From CBDUBS01 sp965365445 (GTDB taxonomy: Bacteria > Bacteroidota > Rhodothermia > Rhodothermales > DASSAV01): DNA of 29,680 bases. The stretch lies in NCBI GenBank assembly GCA_965365445.1, contig CBDUBS010000021.1:1-29680 (forward strand). The letters run 5' to 3'. This document shows positions 23,604 to 29,680 of this stretch, one piece after another. The notes under the pieces are model-generated. The model was not told the origin of the DNA. It made no database searches and worked only from the letters and a program-made list of their open reading frames with translations. The translations under genes and the position numbers were made by a program. Numbering within the stretch: the first letter of the stretch is position 1; the number at the start of each line of letters is the position of its first letter.

Positions 23604-24701
23604 ATGCTGCTGCGCTACTCGGAGTGGGACGATGAACGTCATGGAACCGCCCAGGCGGCATTCGACCGCCTGTTCGAACTGTTTCAGCAATTGCTGGAAT
23701 ACGCCGCCGGAGATGCGGCAGAGGCGTTGCGCTGGCTGACCCAGCTCGACGAACGCTACGGCCTCACGGATGAGAGCATGGGCATCGGCGACTTCATCGA
23801 GGAGATGAAGCAACGCGGGTTCCTGAAGGAAAACGAACAGGGCGAAATCCGGATAACGGCCCGCACCGAGCGAACCCTGCGGCAGCGCTCGCTGGAGGAA
23901 ATCTTCTCGCAGCTGCGCAAGAGCGGCCGGGGGCGGCATAAAACGCCGCACGCCGGCTCGGGCGACGAACGCCTTCCGGAAACACGCCGCTGGCAGTTCG
24001 GCGACGACGTGAACCTGCTCGACATCACGGGCACCCTGTCCAACTCGTACCAGCGGGCGGGCGTTGAGGACTGGAATCTGTCCGAGGACGATTTTCAGGT
24101 GTTCGAGACGGACCACCAGGCCAACGTGGCTACGGTGCTCATGATCGACCTCTCGCACTCCATGATCCTCTACGGCGAGGATCGCATCACCCCAGCCCGG
24201 AAAACGGCGCTCGCGCTTTCCGAACTCATTATGACACGCTATCCGAAAGATACCCTGGACATCGTTGCGTTCGGCAACGACGCCTGGGAGGTGAGCGTCA
24301 AGGATTTGCCCTATCTCCAGGTGGGGCCGTACTATACCAATACCCGGGCGGGGCTTCAGCGGGCTCGCGACATCCTGCGGCGGCGCAAGAACCGCAACAA
24401 GCAGATTTTTATGATAACGGACGGCAAACCGAGTTGCCACATCGAGTACGGCCGGATGTATCGCAACGCCTACGGCCTAGACCGTCGCATCGTGAACAAG
24501 GTGCTCGACGAAGCCGTCATCTGCCGCCGCGAATCGATCGCCATCACCACATTCATGATCGCCCGCGACCCGTATCTCCAGAACTTCGTTCACGAATTGA
24601 CGGAAGCCAATCAGGGCAGGGCCTACTATTCCAGTCTGGATAACCTCGGTGAGTTTATCTTCGAGGATTACGTCCGGAACCGTAGAAAAAGTGTCCGTTA
24701 G
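23604..24701 (+). CDS. VWA-domain protein (Mg-chelatase/CoxE-like)
   Basis: This 365-residue soluble protein has an N-terminal helical region (about 1-115), a linker, and a von Willebrand A domain (about 175-355). The MIDAS metal site is intact: Asp182-x-Ser184-x-Ser186 in DLSHS, Thr245 or Thr247 in YYTNTRAG, and Asp273 in ITDGKP. Proteins of this kind usually act with a MoxR or ChlI-type AAA+ ATPase to insert metals or remodel complexes, but no such ATPase gene is in the window. A strong Shine-Dalgarno sequence (AGGAGGGAG at 23590-23598) lies before the ATG, one of the best in the window. rsmA follows 28 bases after the stop. Confidence 0.88.
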   Translation: MLLRYSEWDDERHGTAQAAFDRLFELFQQLLEYAAGDAAEALRWLTQLDERYGLTDESMGIGDFIEEMKQRGFLKENEQGEIRITARTERTLRQRSLEEIFSQLRKSGRGRHKTPHAGSGDERLPETRRWQFGDDVNLLDITGTLSNSYQRAGVEDWNLSEDDFQVFETDHQANVATVLMIDLSHSMILYGEDRITPARKTALALSELIMTRYPKDTLDIVAFGNDAWEVSVKDLPYLQVGPYYTNTRAGLQRARDILRRRKNRNKQIFMITDGKPSCHIEYGRMYRNAYGLDRRIVNKVLDEAVICRRESIAITTFMIARDPYLQNFVHELTEANQGRAYYSSLDNLGEFIFEDYVRNRRKSVR

Positions 24702-24717
24702 CGGTGTCATTCGCCCC

Positions 24718-24723
24718 GGAGGT
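24718..24723 (+). promoter_or_regulatory. Ribosome-binding site that fixes the rsmA start
   Basis: GGAGGT is followed after 6 bases by the GTG codon at 24730. This favours GTG 24730 over the in-frame GTG codons at 24649, which overlaps the VWA gene, and 24691. Confidence 0.7.
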
Positions 24724-24729
24724 CCGCTC

Positions 24730-25524
24730 GTGCCGTCCGTCATACCCCCGAAAAAAAGCCTGGGTCAGAACTTTCTTTCCGATCCGAACACGGCCCGGAA
24801 GATCGTTGCGTCGATCCGGGCTCCGGAGGATGCACACGTAGTGGAGATCGGTCCGGGAACGGGCGCTCTGACCGGGCTGCTCGCCGAGCGTTTCCCCATG
24901 CTGACGGCCGTGGAAGTAGATCCACGGGCCATCGAGGTGTTGCTGGCCCGGCTGCCGGGCCTCGATGTCCGCCGTAAGGATGTGCTCGAACTGGATTGGG
25001 AAGCGCTGGCTCGGGAGAAAGGCCGTCCTGTATACGTAGTGGGCAACCTGCCGTATTATCTCACCAGCCCGATTCTGTTTTCGCTGTTCGACCACCGGAG
25101 TATTCTTGCGGAAGCCGTTGTGATGATGCAGTTGGAGGTGGCCGAGCGGCTGGTGGCCGTGCCCCGAACGAAAGCGTACGGCATACTGAGTGTCAACGCG
25201 CAGCTGTTTGCCCGCCCCGAGCTGCTGTTCCGCGTCTCGCGCAACGTATTCTACCCCCGCCCCGATGTAACGAGCGCGGTCGTCCGGCTGGACTTCCGAA
25301 ACATCGACGTGGCAGCCGATGTAGGCGCGTTGCGTCAGGTCGTCCGGGCGGCCTTCAACCAGCGCCGTAAAACGCTCCGGAACAGCCTCGGCCGGTGGAC
25401 CCGAGACGGCGGGTTCGTCCTTCCCGACGACTGGGAAAACCTGCGCGCCGAGGAGCTGTCTCCGGAGCAGTTCGTGGCGCTGACGGCGCATCTCGGCAGC
25501 CGGCATACGATACCGCCGGAATAA
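24730..25524 (+). CDS. rsmA: 16S rRNA dimethyladenosine transferase RsmA/KsgA
   Basis: This 264-residue SAM-dependent enzyme dimethylates two adjacent adenosines near the 3' end of 16S rRNA (A1518/A1519 in E. coli numbering). Motifs seen are KKSLGQNFL (8-16), EIGPGTGALT (39-48, SAM binding), VEVD (61-64), GNLPYY (105-110, the catalytic NLPY), FYPRPDVTSAVVRL and AAFNQRRKTLRNSL in the C-terminal RNA-binding part. The GTG start is set by a GGAGGT motif. Length is normal for the family. It follows the VWA gene on the same strand and may share its transcript. Confidence 0.96.
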   Translation: MPSVIPPKKSLGQNFLSDPNTARKIVASIRAPEDAHVVEIGPGTGALTGLLAERFPMLTAVEVDPRAIEVLLARLPGLDVRRKDVLELDWEALAREKGRPVYVVGNLPYYLTSPILFSLFDHRSILAEAVVMMQLEVAERLVAVPRTKAYGILSVNAQLFARPELLFRVSRNVFYPRPDVTSAVVRLDFRNIDVAADVGALRQVVRAAFNQRRKTLRNSLGRWTRDGGFVLPDDWENLRAEELSPEQFVALTAHLGSRHTIPPE

Positions 25525-25526
25525 AA

Positions 25527-25547
25527 GCGGCCGCAGGCTGCCGCCGC
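25527..25547. terminator. Near-palindromic hairpin after rsmA
   Basis: GCGGC-C-GCAG-G-CTGC-C-GCCGC is a 21-base near-palindrome starting 2 bases after the rsmA stop codon, giving two stem blocks separated by a single mismatch. No T-run follows, so it is only a possible terminator or 3'-end stabiliser. Confidence 0.35.
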
Positions 25548-25561
25548 CCCGACTGAAGCCG

Positions 25562-25606
25562 TATCTTGTAAGGTCGGAAAAGGTCCGTTTTGCCCCGATC
25601 CGGGGC
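25562..25606 (+). promoter_or_regulatory. Candidate promoter box and hairpin in the mgtE leader
   Basis: TATCTTG (25562-25568) resembles a -10/-7 box and lies 99 bases before the mgtE ATG. A perfect 6-bp hairpin, GCCCCG/CGGGGC with a three-base loop (25592-25606), would fall in the leader. The leader is too short and lacks the features of an M-box magnesium riboswitch. No clear upstream -35/-33 element was found. Confidence 0.3.
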
Positions 25607-25660
25607 GCTTCGCGGCCCTGTTGCCGGGCGTTTACCCCTTTCCTTGAAACGGAGCCGTTA

Positions 25661-27073
25661 ATGCCAGAAGGTGCCTTTACAGAGGACCAGGAGTGGTCGG
25701 CCGGCGCGTTGGACGTAGACGCTCAACTGGCGGAAGATATATCCGCCCTGGTCGATGCCGGGCAGCGGGGGATGGTGCTCAACCTCGTGGCCGACCTGTA
25801 TCCGGCCGACCTGGCCCGGCTGCTCGAACACTTGCCTTTCGAAAAAGCCCACCTCCTGTTTCACTGGCTGCCCGTGGAGCAGGCCGGCGACGTGCTGGCC
25901 GAGCTGGAAGGCGGCCTGCGTACCGGGCTTCTGGAAGAAATCCACACCGAGCGGCTGACGGAGCTCATCGACGAGCTCGATTCGGACGACGCGGCCGACC
26001 TGCTGGCCGAACTGCCCGCCGAAGTAGCGCAGCAGGTTCTACCCGGCCTGGAGGATGCGGAGGACGTACGGGAACTGCTTTCCTACGGCGAGGAAACGGC
26101 CGGCGGCATCATGGGCACCGAGTACGTGGCTGTCCGGCCGGAGATTACCGTAGCCGAGGCCACCGAAGAGGTGCGTAAGAACGCCGAAACCATCGAACAC
26201 ATCTACGCCCTGTACGTGGTCGATGAAGTGGAGCGGTTACGCGGTATTGTGCCCTTGCAGCGTCTTCTGCTGGCCCGGGCCAGAAGCCGCATCGGCGACA
26301 TCATGGAGACGGACGTCCACGCGGTAACCGCCGAGGTGGATCAGGAAGAAGTGGCGCGCATCATGGAACGCTACGACCTGGTGTCGTTGCCGGTTATCGA
26401 TACGGAGGGCCACCTGCTCGGGCGCATCACCATCGACGACGTAGTGGACGTCATCCGCGACGAGGCAGAGGAGGACATCCAGATCATGTCCGGTATCTCT
26501 ACCGGTGATGAAGAGCCTTCCGACTCCGTATTCCGGATCAGCCGGGGCCGCCTGCCGTGGCTGCTCATCGGGCTCGTCGGGGCGTCGCTCTCCGGTACGG
26601 TCATCTCCGGTTTTCAGGAGGGGCTGCAACAGGCCGTCTGGCTCGCGATATTCATCCCCATCGTGACGGCTATGGGGGGCAACGCCGCCGTGCAGAGCGC
26701 CGCCATAGCCGTGCAGGGCCTCATCTCCGGGGATTTCTGGACCGGAGAGCTCATGCGACGGATCGGAAAGGAGTTTACCGTTGCCATCGTAAACGGGGTC
26801 ATTCTATCCGTGCTGATCGGTTCACTTGTTTTTATTCTCGGTAACGTCGTTTCGCTCGGGGGCCACGCCAATGCCTTTCGCCTCGCCCTGACGGTCGGCC
26901 TGACGATGCTCAGTGTCATCATCGTCGCCACGACGAACGGGGCGTTCATGCCGTTTCTGCTCCGGCATCTCGGCGCCGACCCGGCCAGTGCGATGGGGCC
27001 GTTCGTTACCACACTCAACGACATCATCGGCCTGACGATCTACTTCCTGATCGCCAAACTGATTTACCTCTAG
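25661..27073 (+). CDS. mgtE: Magnesium transporter MgtE
   Basis: This 470-residue magnesium channel has all family parts: an N-terminal superhelical domain (about 20-140), two CBS domains (about 150-205 and 212-270, the second with LPVIDTEGHLLGRITIDDVVDVI), a connecting helix and five transmembrane segments (about 296-470). The pore motif is IPIVTAMGGNAAVQS (332-346). An Asp in TTLNDIIGL of the last segment fits the Asp that coordinates magnesium in the pore of the Thermus enzyme. The acidic cytosolic domains are expected to gate the channel by sensing internal magnesium. GGAG (25651-25654) lies 6 bases before the ATG. The gene converges with ccmE, with three bases between stop codons. Confidence 0.96.
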   Translation: MPEGAFTEDQEWSAGALDVDAQLAEDISALVDAGQRGMVLNLVADLYPADLARLLEHLPFEKAHLLFHWLPVEQAGDVLAELEGGLRTGLLEEIHTERLTELIDELDSDDAADLLAELPAEVAQQVLPGLEDAEDVRELLSYGEETAGGIMGTEYVAVRPEITVAEATEEVRKNAETIEHIYALYVVDEVERLRGIVPLQRLLLARARSRIGDIMETDVHAVTAEVDQEEVARIMERYDLVSLPVIDTEGHLLGRITIDDVVDVIRDEAEEDIQIMSGISTGDEEPSDSVFRISRGRLPWLLIGLVGASLSGTVISGFQEGLQQAVWLAIFIPIVTAMGGNAAVQSAAIAVQGLISGDFWTGELMRRIGKEFTVAIVNGVILSVLIGSLVFILGNVVSLGGHANAFRLALTVGLTMLSVIIVATTNGAFMPFLLRHLGADPASAMGPFVTTLNDIIGLTIYFLIAKLIYL

Positions 27074-27076
27074 CGG

Positions 27077-27469
27077 CTACAGGGAGGCTTCGGCGTTCAG
27101 CCCGCGCGCGTCGTTGTACTTCGAGGGGCACTTTACCAGGATGTGCTCGGCGACGAATACGTCGCCCCGGACGTATCCATCCACCACTACCTTCTCCGCA
27201 TCTTCAAAGTTGGCGGGCTTGGGGTTGTTGTACTCTACGAGCCGCACCTGCCCCTTTTCGTCCTGCATATAGAAGTGGAAAATGTTGCGTTCGCGGTCGT
27301 AGGATACCTGCCGGTCGGGGACCCACGTGCCCACGACGTGCGCTTTCGATCCGCTCCGGGCGGCCTGAGTAAAATCCATGTATCCGCCTACCTGCTGCCC
27401 GAAGTTCAGGAACAGCAAGGTCGTAAAACCGGCGATAACGGCCAGGCCGATGAGGGTTTTTGGTTTCAT
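27077..27469 (-). CDS. ccmE: Cytochrome c maturation haem chaperone CcmE, Cys variant
   Basis: This 130-residue haem chaperone has an N-terminal membrane anchor (about 5-23) followed by a periplasmic OB-fold domain with the family pattern VVVDGYVRGDVFVAEHILVK. In classical CcmE the next residues are His-x-x-x-Tyr, with His binding haem covalently. Here the motif is Cys114-Pro-Ser-Lys-Tyr118, the CxxxY form known from Desulfovibrio and archaeal-type systems. ATG 27469 is chosen because it starts the membrane anchor; a TTG at 27493 would overlap the upstream gene. It is the last gene of a minus-strand ccmB-C-D-E run and follows the CcmD-like gene by 20 bases. Confidence 0.92.
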   Translation of the reverse strand: MKPKTLIGLAVIAGFTTLLFLNFGQQVGGYMDFTQAARSGSKAHVVGTWVPDRQVSYDRERNIFHFYMQDEKGQVRLVEYNNPKPANFEDAEKVVVDGYVRGDVFVAEHILVKCPSKYNDARGLNAEASL

Positions 27470-27489
27470 CCCGTGTACTGCCTTCAGGT

Positions 27490-27765
27490 TCAAAGCGTGG
27501 TCGATTTTTCTGAAATGCGTTCGTTCAGGCTTCGTTCCAGCCGTCTGATCTTGCGGTCCGTATTCAGGATGAGGAACAGGATGCCGAACCAGATGATGAG
27601 CACCACCGCCAGCACGACGAACAGTTTGTCCTCGGCCAGCATGGTCCGTTCCAGCGGCGTCGGCTCGGCCTGGGGAGCGGTAGTCGCCCAGATGCTGTCG
27701 TAAGCCGTAGCCTGCCCGGCCGCCGAGGCGGTAGTATCTTGCGCAAAAACGGGTTGAACGTTCAT
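27490..27765 (-). CDS. CcmD-like small membrane protein
   Basis: This 91-residue protein has one central transmembrane helix (about 48-68), preceded by LAEDKLF and followed by a basic RKIRRLERSL stretch, the usual appearance of CcmD-family proteins. CcmD helps release haem-loaded CcmE from the CcmABC complex. It lies between ccmC and ccmE, as expected. The roughly 45 residues before the helix are longer than in E. coli CcmD and start with VQPVFAQDTT, which resembles a signal-peptide cleavage region. The hydrophobic part of a signal peptide is absent, and the upstream in-frame codons (27766 onward) do not supply it. Confidence 0.8.
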   Translation of the reverse strand: MNVQPVFAQDTTASAAGQATAYDSIWATTAPQAEPTPLERTMLAEDKLFVVLAVVLIIWFGILFLILNTDRKIRRLERSLNERISEKSTTL

Positions 27766-27883
27766 ATATGGATAGGCTTTAATATTTCTGATACGCTTCC
27801 CCGGCTGTGTCCGGGAGGTCCGTGGGGCCGTTCGCGGGAAGTTTTATCAGGAGCATGTATTTCGCGGAATCCCGGGTGGAGGG

Positions 27884-28606
27884 TTACCATGCCGATTCGT
27901 CCCCGGTGCGGAGGCGCAGCAGGGCGAGCCGAACCCGCTGGGAATACAGCACCCAGAACAACCCGATAAACCCGATGACGGCCGGGTAAAACACCAGACG
28001 CATCCGGGGGTCGGTGATCTGGCTGAAGGCCGGATTTCCTTCCGCGCCGGGATGCAGGCTTTCCATCTGCCGGGGCAAAACGAACAGCAGGAAGGGTACG
28101 GTGCTGAAGGCGAACAGGTTGTACACGGCGGCGATGCGGGCTCGTTTGGGCCCTTCGTCTATGCCCGAGCGAAGCACGAAGTACCCGGCGTAGATCAGCA
28201 CCTGAACGGCGGCCATGGATTGTTTGGGATCGAAGTTCCACCACAGGCCGGAGCCCAGGTACCAGGTAAACCGCGCCCACACCATGCCGGTCAGCAGTCC
28301 GAGCACGCCGAAAAAGACAGCCAACCGGGCTGCTTCGGCGGCGCGCACGTCGGGTTCCGGATCCCGGGCGCCGAGCGCACGGAAGGAGTGGTAGGCCGAT
28401 ACGAGCACCGCTGCGATGAGGGTGAACCACATCGGAACGTGGAAATACAGGTTGCGCGCCGTGTGTTCCAGGATGCGCAGCCGCGGTATGTCCATCAGGA
28501 AGGCCCCCAGCAGTACTGCCGTCATCCACAACAGCACGCCGTTTCGCACGATGGGGTACGCACGACTCGAAAATGAACCTGTAGGCATCGGAGGATTCTC
28601 AATCAT
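27884..28606 (-). CDS. ccmC: Haem exporter / cytochrome c assembly protein CcmC
   Basis: This 240-residue membrane protein has six hydrophobic segments and the haem-handling WWNFDPKQS motif (122-130), the counterpart of the tryptophan-rich WWD motif. Periplasmic haem-ligand candidates are His56 (FHVPMW) and His185 (ESLHPG). CcmC loads haem onto CcmE. The ATG at 28606 overlaps the ccmB stop codon by 8 bases, favouring translational coupling; the in-frame ATG at 28588 would give a protein six residues shorter. The gene sits between ccmB and the CcmD-like gene. Confidence 0.93.
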   Translation of the reverse strand: MIENPPMPTGSFSSRAYPIVRNGVLLWMTAVLLGAFLMDIPRLRILEHTARNLYFHVPMWFTLIAAVLVSAYHSFRALGARDPEPDVRAAEAARLAVFFGVLGLLTGMVWARFTWYLGSGLWWNFDPKQSMAAVQVLIYAGYFVLRSGIDEGPKRARIAAVYNLFAFSTVPFLLFVLPRQMESLHPGAEGNPAFSQITDPRMRLVFYPAVIGFIGLFWVLYSQRVRLALLRLRTGDESAW

Positions 28607-29279
28607 TCCAGACGTAATCGAATAGCAGGACGGCGGCCGAAATGACCACACCGGCAAACCCCACGAGCGCGAGCAGCTCGTCGGTTGCCTCGCCCCAGCT
28701 TCCGCCGGTAAGCGCCAGGCGGGTGGCATTCACGACCGACAGCAGCAGAGGGGTCAGCAAAGGGAACAACAGCACCGGCAGGAGCGGCCCCCGGTTGGCC
28801 GTTCGAGCGATTATGGCTGCCAGGAATGTGGTGGCTCCGGATAGCCCCAGTCCCCCCAGGATGAGAGTCAGCGCCAAAAGTCCGGGCCGCTTTACCGTCA
28901 TACCAAGCAGCACCAGAAACGCCGCGAACGCCACGAGGTTCAGCCCCAGCGTAAGCAGGCTGTTGAACAGCAGCTTGCCGGCAAATACCATGCTCGGCCG
29001 GGCGTTGAGTTGGAGCAGAAGCACCGTCCCACGTTCCTCTTCCGATATGAACGTTTGCCCCAGCCCGACAGCCGCGGCATACACGACCACGATCCAGAGC
29101 AAGGCGGCCTGCACGCGCTCCCCGATGGACTCACGGCTTACGGCGAAGAGCACCAGCAGGACGGCGCTGAGGACGAACAGAAGCAGCATGTTGACGGCAT
29201 ACCGACTGCGCAGCTCGAGCCGGACGTCCTTTTCGAACACCGCCCATGCCCCGTGCAACCACAACGAAATACCGTCCAT
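28599..29279 (-). CDS. ccmB: Haem exporter membrane subunit CcmB
   Basis: This 226-residue protein has six hydrophobic segments and the CcmB pattern: FEKDVRLELRSRYAVN near the N-terminus, then FISEEERGTVLLLQLNA and AGKLLFN after the second segment. CcmB is the membrane part of the CcmAB ABC transporter, which uses ATP to release haem-loaded CcmE. The expected ATPase gene ccmA is not next to it here. The start is ATG 29279, where CcmB similarity begins; a longer open frame to 29429 adds only unrelated sequence. It overlaps ccmC by 8 bases and is divergent from the ADP-ribosylglycohydrolase gene. Confidence 0.92.
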   Translation of the reverse strand: MDGISLWLHGAWAVFEKDVRLELRSRYAVNMLLLFVLSAVLLVLFAVSRESIGERVQAALLWIVVVYAAAVGLGQTFISEEERGTVLLLQLNARPSMVFAGKLLFNSLLTLGLNLVAFAAFLVLLGMTVKRPGLLALTLILGGLGLSGATTFLAAIIARTANRGPLLPVLLFPLLTPLLLSVVNATRLALTGGSWGEATDELLALVGFAGVVISAAVLLFDYVWND

Positions 29280-29421
29280 GCGATTCAACCGGATAAAACC
29301 GAGCCGTGCGAAACAACGGCCGAAAACTTGACGCGAACCCGGCCCCCGATTTCGACCGGCGGGCGGAAGGCCGTATCTTCCGCCCGTTCCGGCGCCGGTT
29401 CGTTCACGAATATCCTTCAAA
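29280..29421. promoter_or_regulatory. Divergent region between ccmB and the ADP-ribosylglycohydrolase gene
   Basis: These 142 bases separate two divergent starts and should hold both promoters. On the plus strand, TATCTTC (29374-29380) lies 48 bases before the hydrolase ATG, with a weak TTCGAC 17 bases upstream of it. No convincing minus-strand promoter for ccmB was identified. Confidence 0.3.
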
Positions 29422-29680
29422 ATGACCAAAGATAAAATTCGCGGCGCGTTGCTGGGCGTTGCCGTAGGGGATGCCCTCGGAATGCCGGTCGAGGGGCTCA
29501 GTCACGCTAACGTGCGCATGTACTACCGGGGTATACAGGGGTACGTGGATGACGAAAAGCGGCTTGACCTGAGAGCAGGGCAATGGACCGACGATACGCA
29601 GGGTACGTTCGCCCTCGTCCGCGCCCTGACGGCGGCCGGCTCCCCCGATCCTGAATCCGCTGCCCGGCGCTGCGTCGATC
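29422..29680 (+). CDS. ADP-ribosylglycohydrolase family protein, 3'-truncated
   Basis: The first 86 residues are present before the window ends. The N-terminus KIRGALLGVAVGDALGMPVEG and the metal-site motif GQWTDDTQ are the hallmarks of the ADP-ribosylglycohydrolase (ARH/DraG) superfamily, which removes ADP-ribose from proteins or related substrates using two magnesium ions. The Thr-Asp-Asp triplet supplies metal ligands. The second metal-binding motif lies beyond the window. The substrate is unknown. No ADP-ribosyltransferase gene is visible nearby. Confidence 0.9.
   Translation, partial: MTKDKIRGALLGVAVGDALGMPVEGLSHANVRMYYRGIQGYVDDEKRLDLRAGQWTDDTQGTFALVRALTAAGSPDPESAARRCVD

Noticed and set aside
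24649..24729. Upstream GTG starts for rsmA at 24649 and 24691
   Set aside because: They add residues not seen in the family, overlap the VWA gene, and lack the GGAGGT motif that precedes GTG 24730.
25525..25660. M-box magnesium riboswitch before mgtE
   Set aside because: The gap is too short and only a simple 6-bp hairpin is visible.
29280..29429. Longer ccmB frame reaching 29429
   Set aside because: The added 50 residues are polar and unrelated to CcmB, and would overlap the start of the divergent gene.
1..29680. CRISPR arrays, tRNA genes, insertion sequences and attachment sites
   Set aside because: No regularly spaced repeats, no tRNA-like cloverleaf in the intergenic regions, and no transposase or integrase gene were seen.

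Overview
The window is GC-rich bacterial chromosome, densely packed with genes and with no gene-free stretch above about 230 bases. The FecI/FecR/STN-type TonB receptor cluster with a carboxypeptidase-regulatory domain, the DUF4249 lipoprotein partner, the DUF3276/PUR-alpha protein and the CcmD-like small protein point to the Bacteroidota/Rhodothermota side of the tree. The high GC content and the mixture of Shine-Dalgarno-led and unled genes fit a Rhodothermales-like organism better than a classical Bacteroides. This assignment is inference. No tRNA, rRNA, insertion sequence, integrase or CRISPR array was seen, so the window reads as core chromosome.

Layout: (1) 1-899, end of a YceH-family gene and a single-domain asparaginase-like gene. 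(2) 1129-6755, a cell-surface signalling and uptake locus: ECF sigma factor, FecR anti-sigma, STN-containing TonB-dependent receptor and DUF4249 lipoprotein. (3) 6835-12594, recX, an AI-2E-family permease carrying an inserted PDZ domain, a large membrane SpoIIE/PP2C phosphatase and a trimeric-type purine nucleoside phosphorylase. (4) 12694-15078, an exported trypsin-like protease fused to a BatD-like N-terminal region and a C-terminal TPR region, then a DUF3276 nucleic-acid-binding protein. (5) 15095-16654 (minus strand), lnt. (6) 16848-22164, an alpha/beta hydrolase, full-length metH and bioY, ended by a strong terminator. (7) 22306-27073, an exported TPR protein, a VWA protein, rsmA and mgtE. 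(8) 27077-29279 (minus strand), ccmB-ccmC-ccmD-like-ccmE for cytochrome c maturation. (9) 29422 to the end, the start of an ADP-ribosylglycohydrolase gene, divergent from ccmB.

How the genes work together: the sigma/FecR/receptor/lipoprotein set is a self-contained regulatory and import circuit whose substrate is not readable from the sequence. The ccm genes supply haem handling for cytochrome c; their CcmE carries Cys in place of the usual haem-binding His. MetH, BioY, MgtE, PNP, Lnt and RsmA are housekeeping. The least ordinary items are the PDZ insertion in the AI-2E permease and its tight coupling to a membrane phosphatase, the BatD-trypsin-TPR fusion, the matching STN-like domains in FecR and the receptor, the hydrophobic sigma-factor tail and the Cys-type CcmE.
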